Assembly (NCBI RefSeq): GCF_020880995.1
Contig: NZ_JAJISD010000006.1
Coordinates: 62,001-126,000 of the forward strand
Length of the DNA stretch: 64,000 nucleotides
DNA from: Reyranella aquatilis
GTDB lineage: Bacteria; Pseudomonadota; Alphaproteobacteria; Reyranellales; Reyranellaceae
Direction: 5' to 3'
A program made the translations under genes and the position numbers. Below the pieces are notes generated by a model, which was not told the origin of the DNA, ran no database searches, and saw only the letters and a program-made list of their open reading frames with translations. How positions within the stretch are numbered: position 1 is the stretch's first letter; the number at the start of each line of letters is the position of its first letter. Positions 32,347-39,664 of the stretch are shown piece by piece.

Positions 32347-32364
32347 TTTCTTCTTCTCCCTGGG

Positions 32365-32976
32365 TTAGAACTTGTGATCGATCGCGACGTGGCCGGGCTG
32401 CGCCTTCACACGCGCCATCCAGGCGGTGACGTTCGGATAGCCCGAGAGGTCGAACCCGCCCTCGTCGGCGACATGGGTGTAGGCGTAGAGTGCGATGTCG
32501 GCGAGGCCGTAGCGCTCGTCGACGAAGAAGCTTCGGGTCGCAAGATGCTTCTCCATCACGTCGAGCGCGGCGTAGCCCTTCTTCATGATGTCGGGCAGGT
32601 TGCCTTCCTGCTGCGGCGAGAGCCTGTCGAGGAAGTGCTTCCAGAAGCGCGCCACGGCGATATAGGGCTCGTGGCTGTACTGTTCGAAGAACATCCATTG
32701 CAGCGTCTGCGCCCGCGCCAGCCGGTCCTTCGGCGCGAACGCCGTGCCCTCGGCGAGGTACCAGAGGATCGCGCCGGACTCGAAGAGGAACGTTCCGTCC
32801 TCCAGTTCGAGCGTCGGGATGCGGCCGTTCGGGTTCTTCGCGAGAAACTCTGGCGTGCGCGTCTCGCCCTTCAGGATGTTCCGCTCGATGCGCTCGAACG
32901 GCAGGCCAAGCTGCGACATCAGCAGCCAGACCTTGTAGCCGTTGCCCGACCCGGTGAAGTCGTAGACCTTCAGCAT
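32365..32976 (-). CDS. Glutathione S-transferase family protein
   Basis: A 203-residue GST. The N-terminal thioredoxin-like domain runs to about residue 78 (KVYDFTGSGNGYKVWLLMSQLGLPFE, IPTLELEDGTFLFESGAILWYLAEGT with the Glu-Ser glutathione-binding pair), followed by an all-helical domain. It lies 3 bp after the gltD stop and 18 bp before the tautomerase start. The likely role is conjugation or isomerisation of electrophiles; no link to glutamate synthase is known. Confidence 0.92.
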   Translation of the reverse strand: MLKVYDFTGSGNGYKVWLLMSQLGLPFERIERNILKGETRTPEFLAKNPNGRIPTLELEDGTFLFESGAILWYLAEGTAFAPKDRLARAQTLQWMFFEQYSHEPYIAVARFWKHFLDRLSPQQEGNLPDIMKKGYAALDVMEKHLATRSFFVDERYGLADIALYAYTHVADEGGFDLSGYPNVTAWMARVKAQPGHVAIDHKF

Positions 32977-32979
32977 CGT

Positions 32980-34422
32980 CTACTCCGCCGCAATGCGCTG
33001 GGCGGCGAGTGCCTTGCCCGCGAGATAGGTGTGGATGCGCTCGGCGGCGTCGCGGCCGTCGCGCACCGCCCACACGACCAGTGAGGCGCCGCGCACGATG
33101 TCGCCGGCGGCGAATACGCCGTCGAGGCTGGTCATCATGCTCTTCCAGTCGATCTTCAGCGTATTCCAGCCGGTGACGCCGAGGTCCGGCGCGCCCATCG
33201 CCGCCGGCAGGTCCTCGGGGTCGAAGCCCAGCGCCATCAGCACGAGATCGGCCTCGATGTTGACGTGGCTGTTGGGAATCTCCTGCGGCGTCTGGCGCCC
33301 CGAGGCGTCGGGCATGCCGAGATGGATGCGCACCGTGCGCACGTGGCTCACTTTGTCCTTGCCGAGGAAGGCCTGTGGCGCGGCGAGCCAGACGAACTCG
33401 ACGCCTTCCTCCTCGGCGTGCTTCACCTCGCGCTGCGAGCCCGGCATGTTGGCGCGGTCGCGGCGATAGAGGCACTTCACGGACTTCGCGCCCTGGCGCA
33501 CGGCGGTGCGCACGCAATCCATCGCCGTGTCGCCGCCGCCGATCACCACCACGTCCTTGCCCGCGGCGTTCAGCAGGCCCGATTCGAAGTCCGGCACCGT
33601 GTCGCCCAGCCCTTGCCGGTTCGAGGCGGTGAGATAGTCGAGCGCGGGCGCGATGCCTGCGAGGCCGACGCCCGGGGCGGCGATGTCGCGTGCCTTGTAG
33701 ACGCCGGTGGCGATCAGCACGGCCCCGTGGCGCGCGCGCAGTTCCTCCAGCTTGACGTCGCGGCCGACTTCGCAGTTCAGGTGGAAGGTGACCTTAGAGT
33801 CGCGCAGCAGCTTCTCGCGACGCTGCACGATCTCCTTCTCGAGCTTGAAGTTCGGGATGCCGTAGATCAGCAGGCCGCCCACCCGGTCGTAGCGATCGTA
33901 GATCGCGACCTGGTAACCCTTGCGGCGCAGCTGCTCGGCCGCGGCGAGGCCGGCGGGGCCCGCGCCGACGATGCCGACGCACTCGGTCCGCTCGCGCCGC
34001 GGCTGGATCGGCTTCACCCAGCCGCGCTGCCAGGCGGTGTCGGTGATGTACTTCTCGACCGAGCCGATGGTGACCGATTCGAAGCCCTTCTCGATGACGC
34101 AGTTGCCCTCGCAGAGCCGGTCCTGCGGGCAGATGCGGCCGCAGATCTCGGGGAAGTTGTTGGTCGCGGAAGAGAGTTCGTAGGCCTCGTCCAAGCGGCC
34201 CTCCGCCGTCAGCTTCAGCCAGTCGGGGATGTTGTTGTGCAGCGGACAATGGATCTGACAGAACGGCACGCCGCACTGCGAGCAGCGGGAGGCCTGTTCC
34301 GCCGCTTTCTGCTGGGCGTAGCTCTGGTAGATCTCGTCGAAGTCGCGGCGGCGCTCGGCAGCCGGCCGCTTGTCGGGCATGGCTTGCGGCGTTCCAACGA
34401 ACTTCAGCATCCTCTCGGCCAT
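32980..34422 (-). CDS. gltD: Glutamate synthase (NADPH) small subunit GltD
   Basis: A 480-residue flavoprotein that passes electrons from NADPH through FAD and two [4Fe-4S] clusters to GltB. Cluster cysteines are Cys47, Cys50, Cys55, Cys59 and Cys94, Cys98, Cys104, Cys108. The FAD site is GAGPAGLAAAE and the NADPH site GGGDTAMD. The start ATG at 34422 follows GGAGGCCGGGG. A longer frame to 34530 runs into the promoter. It is the first gene of the unit gltD-gst-tautomerase-gltB, and a sigma-70-like promoter lies 80 bp upstream. Confidence 0.97.
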   Translation of the reverse strand: MAERMLKFVGTPQAMPDKRPAAERRRDFDEIYQSYAQQKAAEQASRCSQCGVPFCQIHCPLHNNIPDWLKLTAEGRLDEAYELSSATNNFPEICGRICPQDRLCEGNCVIEKGFESVTIGSVEKYITDTAWQRGWVKPIQPRRERTECVGIVGAGPAGLAAAEQLRRKGYQVAIYDRYDRVGGLLIYGIPNFKLEKEIVQRREKLLRDSKVTFHLNCEVGRDVKLEELRARHGAVLIATGVYKARDIAAPGVGLAGIAPALDYLTASNRQGLGDTVPDFESGLLNAAGKDVVVIGGGDTAMDCVRTAVRQGAKSVKCLYRRDRANMPGSQREVKHAEEEGVEFVWLAAPQAFLGKDKVSHVRTVRIHLGMPDASGRQTPQEIPNSHVNIEADLVLMALGFDPEDLPAAMGAPDLGVTGWNTLKIDWKSMMTSLDGVFAAGDIVRGASLVVWAVRDGRDAAERIHTYLAGKALAAQRIAAE

Positions 34423-34501
34423 CCCCGGCCTCCTCGACAATGTGTGAAATTTTATTACGCAAAAACCGCGCCGATCGCGGCTTTGCTGCGTTGTTGGAGA
34501 C

Positions 34502-34540
34502 ATTAGACCACGCCACAAAACTATAGTCAACTATGTTGAC
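34502..34540 (-). promoter_or_regulatory. Sigma-70-type promoter with overlapping palindrome, upstream of gltD
   Basis: On the minus strand TTGACT (34530-34525) and TCTAAT (34507-34502) are separated by exactly 17 bases, a good -35/-10 pair. The perfect inverted repeat GTCAAC-N3-GTTGAC at 34526-34540 overlaps the -35 box, so a repressor binding there would block RNA polymerase. The region is AT-rich compared with the surroundings. The leader to the gltD ATG would be about 70-75 bases. Confidence 0.6.
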
Positions 34541-34687
34541 CTAATTATGCTGGGGTCGGCGGCTTGTCTCAGAAGAACACCGAAGAAGGATTCTCCGCTG
34601 CCTCAAGTGATACCGAAATAGGACTATGTGTTCTGGGCAAGCGTAGTCGCCGTCTGTGACGGCTGCATGAGTCAGGCAGGAGGCTGG

Positions 34688-35641
34688 TTAGGCCGGGGCG
34701 TGCTGGTTGTAGCGGCCGCCGACGCGATAGCGGTCGAGGTACGTCGGCAGGATGGCCTCGGCGGCGGTCGGCTCGATCCCGAGGGCGGCGAGGCCCGGCG
34801 CGCCCGGTCGGGCGATGTTGTCGGTGATCAGCAGGTCGACCTGGTCGTGGGTCAGCGGCGGTACCGGCAGGAACTCCGCGAAGAAGCCCGCCAGCCGCAT
34901 CAGGCCGGCCGGCACGCCGACGATTCGCTTTTCGCGATCGATTTCGCGCAGCACCAGCGCCGCGATCTCGCGGTAGGTGTAGACGCGAGGGCCGCCGAGC
35001 TCGAACACCGTCTTGGCCGTCTCGGGTCGCGCCAGCACCGCCACGACGGCGCTGCCGATGTCGCCGACATAGACCGGTTGCACGCGGGCCGAGCCGTCGC
35101 CGACCACCGGCACGAACGGCGCCTTGGCCGCGATCTGGGCCATGCGGTTGAACATCGCGTCTTCCGGGCCGAAGACGACGCTGGGCCGCAGGATCGTGGC
35201 GTCGGTGAAGCCGGCGACGATCGCGTCCTCGGCGTCGACCTTGGAGCGGATGTACTTGTTCGTCGAATTGCGCTGGTCCCCACCCATGCCCGACATGTGG
35301 ATCAGGCGCTTCACGCCGGCGGCCTTTGCGGCTTCGGCGATGGCGCGGCTGCCCTCGACGTGGACGGTCTGGTAGCTCTGTCGCCCGCGCTGGAAGGGGA
35401 TGCCAGAGGCGTTCACCACCGCCTGGCTGCCGGCGATCGCGGCCTTCACCGAGGCGGCGTTGCGCAGGTTGGTCCGCATGACCGTGATCTGGCCGACGTC
35501 GCCGGCCGTCTTGATCCGCTCGGCCAGTTCGATGCGTCGGCAGGCCACCCGCACCTGGTAGCCCTCCTGCGCCAGCGCCCGCACGATGGCGCGGCCGACG
35601 AAGCCGCTGCCGCCAAAAACCGTGACCTGCTTGATGCTCAT
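34688..35641 (-). CDS. Complex I NDUFA9-like NAD(P)-binding epimerase-family protein
   Basis: A 317-residue atypical short-chain dehydrogenase. The Rossmann motif is VFGGSGFVGRAIVRALAQEG at 8-27, with RR at 35-36 favouring NADP. The conserved block STNKYIRSKVDAEDAI carries a YIRSK in place of YxxxK, and ILRPSVVFGPEDAMFNRM follows, as in the NDUFA9-like family of alphaproteobacteria (relatives of a mitochondrial complex I accessory subunit). Catalytic activity is uncertain. It is a single gene, oriented like gltD. Confidence 0.85.
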   Translation of the reverse strand: MSIKQVTVFGGSGFVGRAIVRALAQEGYQVRVACRRIELAERIKTAGDVGQITVMRTNLRNAASVKAAIAGSQAVVNASGIPFQRGRQSYQTVHVEGSRAIAEAAKAAGVKRLIHMSGMGGDQRNSTNKYIRSKVDAEDAIVAGFTDATILRPSVVFGPEDAMFNRMAQIAAKAPFVPVVGDGSARVQPVYVGDIGSAVVAVLARPETAKTVFELGGPRVYTYREIAALVLREIDREKRIVGVPAGLMRLAGFFAEFLPVPPLTHDQVDLLITDNIARPGAPGLAALGIEPTAAEAILPTYLDRYRVGGRYNQHAPA

Positions 35642-35774
35642 GGAAGCTGCCTATAGCCCAAAGCCGCGACGGTGCAAGGGGCGAAGCGCCCCGGCCGACC
35701 GTCGGGATGCGTCGCGCGGTTGACATCGGCGCGGCACGGCCCTAACTCAGCGCCCGCACTAGACCGCATGCCGT

Positions 35775-35859
<85 letters not shown>

Positions 35860-35884
35860 TGCGGGTCAGTCGGAGCACCCCTTA

Positions 35885-36508
35885 ATGGCGATCAGCCTTC
35901 ACCGCGGCGATCTTCCCGCGGACCTGTCGTTCGGCCCGGTCGTGGCCATCGATACCGAGACTATGGGTCTCAACCCCCATCGCGACCGGCTCTGCCTGGT
36001 CCAGCTCTCGGCCGGCGATGGCAACGCCCACCTGGTGCAGATACCGCGCGGTGCGCCCCGGGGCGCTGCAAAGGCGCCGCGACTGGCCGCCCTGATCGCC
36101 GATCCCAAAGTGCTGAAGCTCTTTCATTTCGGCCGTTTCGACATCGCCGTGCTCGAGCATTCGCTGGGCGTGCGCTGCGAGCCGGTCTACTGCACCAAGA
36201 TTGCCGCCAAGCTGGTGCGGACCTTCACCGACCGCTTCGGCCTGAAGGACCTGTGCCGCGAACTGCTCGGCGTCGACCTGTCCAAGCAGCAGCAGACCTC
36301 GGACTGGGGTGCCGACAGCCTGACCGATGAGCAGCTTGCCTACGCCGCTTCCGACGTACTGCATTTGCATGCGCTGAAAGCCAGGCTGGACTCCCTGCTG
36401 GAGCGGGAGGGCCGCCGCGAACTGGCGCAGGCCGCGTTCGATTTTCTGCCGACCCGGGCGCGTCTGGACGTCGCCGGCTGGCCCGAAACGGACATCTTCG
36501 CGCACTGA
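35885..36508 (+). CDS. Ribonuclease D-like 3'-5' exonuclease
   Basis: A 207-residue DEDDy exonuclease. The four acidic residues and tyrosine are in place: Asp23 and Glu25 in IDTETMGL, Asp86 in FHFGRFD, Tyr153 and Asp157 in YAASD. It lacks the HRDC domains of full RNase D, as is common for the short alphaproteobacterial form. A role in tRNA or other RNA 3' maturation is likely, and its position 25 bp after a tRNA gene is compatible. No signal peptide. Confidence 0.92.
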   Translation: MAISLHRGDLPADLSFGPVVAIDTETMGLNPHRDRLCLVQLSAGDGNAHLVQIPRGAPRGAAKAPRLAALIADPKVLKLFHFGRFDIAVLEHSLGVRCEPVYCTKIAAKLVRTFTDRFGLKDLCRELLGVDLSKQQQTSDWGADSLTDEQLAYAASDVLHLHALKARLDSLLEREGRRELAQAAFDFLPTRARLDVAGWPETDIFAH

Positions 36509-36528
36509 TCGAAAATTCGTGCTGACTC

Positions 36529-36544
36529 TGGCACGGTTCTTGCT
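36529..36544 (+). promoter_or_regulatory. Sigma-54 (-24/-12) promoter upstream of rpoN
   Basis: TGGCACG-N4-TTGCT is an exact match to the sigma-54 consensus, with the GG and GC dinucleotides at the correct 10-base spacing. It lies 46 bp before the rpoN start, predicting transcription from about 36555 and a leader of about 36 bases. It implies that rpoN is transcribed, at least in part, by its own product. Confidence 0.8.
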
Positions 36545-36590
36545 GTAGGGTATCCACGGGGAGGTCCACAGACCTTCGGGGTGGGGTGCC

Positions 36591-38126
36591 ATGCGTATCG
36601 GTCCGAGTCTAATCCTCGCGTCTCGCCAGACGTTGGCGATGACGCCCCAGCTTCAGCAGGCCATCAAGCTCCTGCAATTTTCGCACCTGGAGCTCGCGGC
36701 CTTCATTCAGCAGGAGCTGGAGAAGAACCCGCTGCTCTCCGAGGGCTCCTCGGAAGAGGCCGCCGCCGGGGAGTACGAGGCACCTCCCGTCGAAACCCCG
36801 CGCGATACCGCCGAGGCCCTGCAGGCCGCCGCTCCGGCACTGGCCGATGCCGACGATCGCTGGACCCGCGAGCATGCCGACCGCGGCGGCGACGCCGCCG
36901 CCAGCCGCGCCGGCCAGCGCGAGGATGCGCCCGATGCGCTCGACTTCGTGGCCGAGCGCCAGCAGTCGCTGGCGGTCCATGTGCTGGAACAGCTCGAACT
37001 GATGTTCAAGGATCCGGCCGAACGCCGCATCGCGCTGAAGATCGCCGAAGGGCTGGACGAGGCCGGCTACTGCCGTCTCGAGGCGGCCGCGGTGGCCGAA
37101 GCCGTCGCCACCGACATCGCGCTGGTCGAGAAGATCTGGGCGCGGCTGCGCCAGATGGAGCCGGCCGGGCTGTTCTCGCGCACGGTCGCGGAATGCCTGG
37201 GCGCCCAGCTCGCCGAGCGCAATCGCCTCGATCCGGCGATGAAGGCGCTGCTCGACAATCTCGACCTCGTCGCTGCCGGCGAACTCGGCCAGCTGCGCCG
37301 CCGCTGCGGCGTCGACGACGAGGACCTGCGTGACATGCTGGCCGAGCTGCGCACCCTCGATCCGCGTCCCGGCCTTGCCTTCGAATTCGAGCCGATCCAG
37401 CCGGTGGCGCCGGATCTCTACCTGACGCCGGCCAAGGACCCCGACACCGGCGAGGATGGCTGGCACATCGAACTCAACACCGATTCGCTGCCCAAGGTGC
37501 TGGTCGATCGCAACTACCACGCCACGCTGATGAAGGGTGCGCGCGCCAAGCCCGACCGCGACTTCGTCGCCGAGCGTTTCCAGTCGGCCAACTGGCTGGT
37601 GAAGACGCTGGAGCAGCGCGCCACGACGATCCTCAAGGTCGCGCGCGAGATCGTGCGCCAGCAGGACGGCTTCTTCCGCCACGGCGTCAGCGCGCTGAAG
37701 CCGCTGGTGCTGCGCGACATCGCCATCGCCACCGAGCTGCATGAGAGCACGGTGAGCCGCGTCACCTCCAACAAGTACATCTCCACGCCGCGCGGCATCT
37801 TCGAGCTGAAGTACTTCTTCACCTCGGCGCTGCCGGCCCGCACCCCGGGCGTGGTCGTTTCGTCAGAATCGGTTCGGTCGCGCATTCGCCATCTGGTCGG
37901 CGGCGAGAACGCGCACCAGCCGCTCAGCGACGATCGCATCGTCGATCTCCTCAAGGGCGAGGGCGTCGAGATCGCTCGCCGCACGGTTGCCAAGTACCGC
38001 GAGGCCATGCGCATTCCCTCGTCGGCTGAGCGTCGGCGCCTGGGCCGCCTCGGCATGAGCCGTCCGATGCCGAACCTCTCGTCCGCCCCCGTCGCCGTCG
38101 AGGCGATGACCGGTCCGGCGGACTGA
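36591..38126 (+). CDS. rpoN: RNA polymerase sigma-54 factor RpoN
   Basis: A 511-residue sigma-54. Region I (MRIGPSLILASRQTLAMTPQ, then LQQAIKLLQFSHLELAAFIQ) is glutamine-rich as usual. The acidic region II spans about 48-120. The core-binding and HTH region includes HESTVSRVTSNKYISTPRG, and the RpoN box ARRTVAKYRE is at 462-471. It directs nitrogen, transport and other genes with -24/-12 promoters and needs AAA+ activators. It is followed by ptsN, an arrangement common in proteobacteria, but no hpf/raiA gene lies between them. A consensus sigma-54 promoter lies just upstream. Confidence 0.98.
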   Translation: MRIGPSLILASRQTLAMTPQLQQAIKLLQFSHLELAAFIQQELEKNPLLSEGSSEEAAAGEYEAPPVETPRDTAEALQAAAPALADADDRWTREHADRGGDAAASRAGQREDAPDALDFVAERQQSLAVHVLEQLELMFKDPAERRIALKIAEGLDEAGYCRLEAAAVAEAVATDIALVEKIWARLRQMEPAGLFSRTVAECLGAQLAERNRLDPAMKALLDNLDLVAAGELGQLRRRCGVDDEDLRDMLAELRTLDPRPGLAFEFEPIQPVAPDLYLTPAKDPDTGEDGWHIELNTDSLPKVLVDRNYHATLMKGARAKPDRDFVAERFQSANWLVKTLEQRATTILKVAREIVRQQDGFFRHGVSALKPLVLRDIAIATELHESTVSRVTSNKYISTPRGIFELKYFFTSALPARTPGVVVSSESVRSRIRHLVGGENAHQPLSDDRIVDLLKGEGVEIARRTVAKYREAMRIPSSAERRRLGRLGMSRPMPNLSSAPVAVEAMTGPAD

Positions 38127-38255
38127 GGCCGGGCACCCGGCGGGACCGCCCGTGCTGCCGAGCGACGGCTTGACCCGGTCGGGGGAGGCGCCTATAGGGG
38201 CGCACCCCTCGCAGGGCCGATTTCAGTTCGCGCTCGCTAACCCATTGGTGACATT

Positions 38256-38726
38256 GTGGAAATCGCCGATTTGCTGACCGGCCCGGATGCCGTTCTGGCC
38301 AGCGCCAAGGCGACCGGCAAGAAGGCGCTGCTGGCCGAAATCGCCGGCCGTGCGGCCGGTCTCTTCCAGATCGACGAACGCAGGCTGTTCGACCGCCTGC
38401 TGGAGCGCGAGCGCCTCGGATCGACCGGGATCGGCGGCGGCATCGCCATTCCGCATGGGCGGCTGTCGACCATGACGCGGCCGCTCGGCCTGTTTGCCCG
38501 CCTGGCGCATCCCGTCGACTTCGACGCGATCGACGAGCGTCCCGTGGACATCGTTTTCCTGCTGGTCACCCCGGAGGGCGCGGGCGCCGACCATCTGAAG
38601 GCTCTGGCGCGTGTCTCACGGCTGTTGCGCGACCGCAGCCTCGTCGAGAAGCTGCGCGCGACCGAAAACGCCGAGGCGCTCTACGCGCTGCTCGTAGAGA
38701 CGGTCCAGACCCAAAGCGCGGCCTGA
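38256..38726 (+). CDS. ptsN: Nitrogen-PTS regulatory protein EIIA(Ntr) PtsN
   Basis: A 156-residue EIIA domain protein. The phosphorylated histidine is His67 in GIGGGIAIPHGRL, and LLVTPEGAGADHLKALARVSRLLRD is the second family block. It receives phosphate from NPr/EI(Ntr) and regulates potassium transport, nitrogen and carbon responses rather than moving sugar. The start is GTG 38256 (VEIADLL), matching the usual family N-terminus; no ATG fits. It lies 129 bp after rpoN. Confidence 0.95.
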   Translation: MEIADLLTGPDAVLASAKATGKKALLAEIAGRAAGLFQIDERRLFDRLLERERLGSTGIGGGIAIPHGRLSTMTRPLGLFARLAHPVDFDAIDERPVDIVFLLVTPEGAGADHLKALARVSRLLRDRSLVEKLRATENAEALYALLVETVQTQSAA

Positions 38727-38748
38727 ACCTTCTTCTGCCGACTTCTCC

Positions 38749-38970
38749 TCAGTGGACCAGCGCGGGCTCGAGTTCGTGCTGGCGGATCAGCGCCTGCGCG
38801 ATCTCGATCGAGGGTACCGAAGCCATCGGCTTGCCGTCCGCCGAGAAGATGCCGACCGCGTGTGCGCCGTCGGGCAGGTTGATCGCCTTCACGTAGGCGA
38901 TGTGCTCCGCGCCGAGACTGAGGAAGGCCTCGTCGGCGAGCGGCGTGAAATTCAGGACATTGTTTTCCAT
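38749..38970 (-). CDS. DUF1150 family small protein
   Basis: A 73-residue protein with the DUF1150 pattern: FLSLGAEHIAYVKAI, VGIFSADGKPMAS and AQALIRQHELEPALVH. The start ATG at 38970 has a very strong SD, AAGGAGG, 6-12 bases upstream, so high expression is expected. It lies 34 bp downstream of the Hsp20 gene on the same strand, an arrangement repeated in many alphaproteobacteria. Function unknown; co-expression with a heat-shock chaperone is the main clue. Confidence 0.9.
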   Translation of the reverse strand: MENNVLNFTPLADEAFLSLGAEHIAYVKAINLPDGAHAVGIFSADGKPMASVPSIEIAQALIRQHELEPALVH

Positions 38971-39004
38971 GGCTACCTCCTTGGCAGCATCAACGCGCTC
39001 CGCC

Positions 39005-39463
39005 TCAACGGCTGCGACGCGCATCGATATCGATCGTCTGGTCGGCACCGGCGGGACGGCCGGCATCGATACGGATGGTTCGGATTCGGGGCTCGACGAC
39101 GGGACGGACCAAGTCGATCGACAGCAGCCCGTTGTCCAGTCGGGCACCCACCACCTCGATCCCGTCGGCGAGCATGAACGCCTTCTGAAACTGGCGGGCG
39201 GCGATGCCCCGGTGGAGATAGATGCGGTCGCCGTCGTCGGCCTGCTTGCCTCGCACCGTGAGCTGGTTCTCCACCAGTTCGATGGTCAGGCCTTCGCGAG
39301 TGAAGCCGGCGACCGCCAACGTGATGCGCAGTCCGTTCTCGCCGATCCGCTCGATATTGTACGGAGGATAGCCTTCGGCGTTCTTGGCCAGGCGGTCGAG
39401 CGTCCGCTCAAGTTGGTCGAAGCCCAGTAGCAGGGGCGAATTGAACATCGTTACGCGACTCAT
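39005..39463 (-). CDS. Hsp20-family small heat shock protein
   Basis: A 152-residue small heat shock protein of the alphaproteobacterial IbpA-like class. The N-terminal arm includes FNSPLLLGFDQLERTLDRLAK. The alpha-crystallin domain runs from about 33 to 125 (YNIERIGENGLRITLAVAGFTREGLTIEL, then LHRGIAARQFQKAFMLADGIEV and ARLDNGLLSIDL). It prevents aggregation of unfolded proteins. The start ATG at 39463 follows a purine-rich SD that can pair with upstream sequence (see the leader feature). Upstream frame extensions are antisense to the heparinase-family gene. Confidence 0.95.
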   Translation of the reverse strand: MSRVTMFNSPLLLGFDQLERTLDRLAKNAEGYPPYNIERIGENGLRITLAVAGFTREGLTIELVENQLTVRGKQADDGDRIYLHRGIAARQFQKAFMLADGIEVVGARLDNGLLSIDLVRPVVEPRIRTIRIDAGRPAGADQTIDIDARRSR

Positions 39464-39525
39464 GAATAACCCCCCTCCGCGGAGCGAGTGGTCGGGAACC
39501 CCGTTCGGGCACTCCCTTGGAATGA
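39464..39525 (-). promoter_or_regulatory. Possible ROSE-type RNA thermometer in the hsp20 leader
   Basis: Read on the minus strand, the last 62 bases before the ATG form a hairpin CCCG-AA-CGGG and then a second one in which CUCGCUC faces GAGGGGG across the loop CGCG. This second stem buries the SD and contains UCGCU opposite the SD with a G-G mismatch, the hallmark of ROSE elements that control hsp20 translation in rhizobia and relatives. The pairing is visible; temperature control is inferred. A CTTGAAC box about 90 bases upstream of the ATG could be a heat-shock -35. Confidence 0.45.
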
Positions 39526-39664
39526 ATCTGGTGTGCGTGAGATGAGGTTCAAGGGCGGCACGGGCCCGTGAACCATCGCCACCGGGCTCCGACTGGGCTA
39601 AAATGCATCCAAAACCCCTCCACCGCCCGGCCGCTCGAGCCTCCCGGGCCAAAGAACAGAAACG

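Noticed and set aside
39540-39570. Definite sigma-32 promoter before hsp20
   Set aside because: Only a CTTGAAC-like -35 was visible; the -10 region does not match well enough to annotate as a separate feature.
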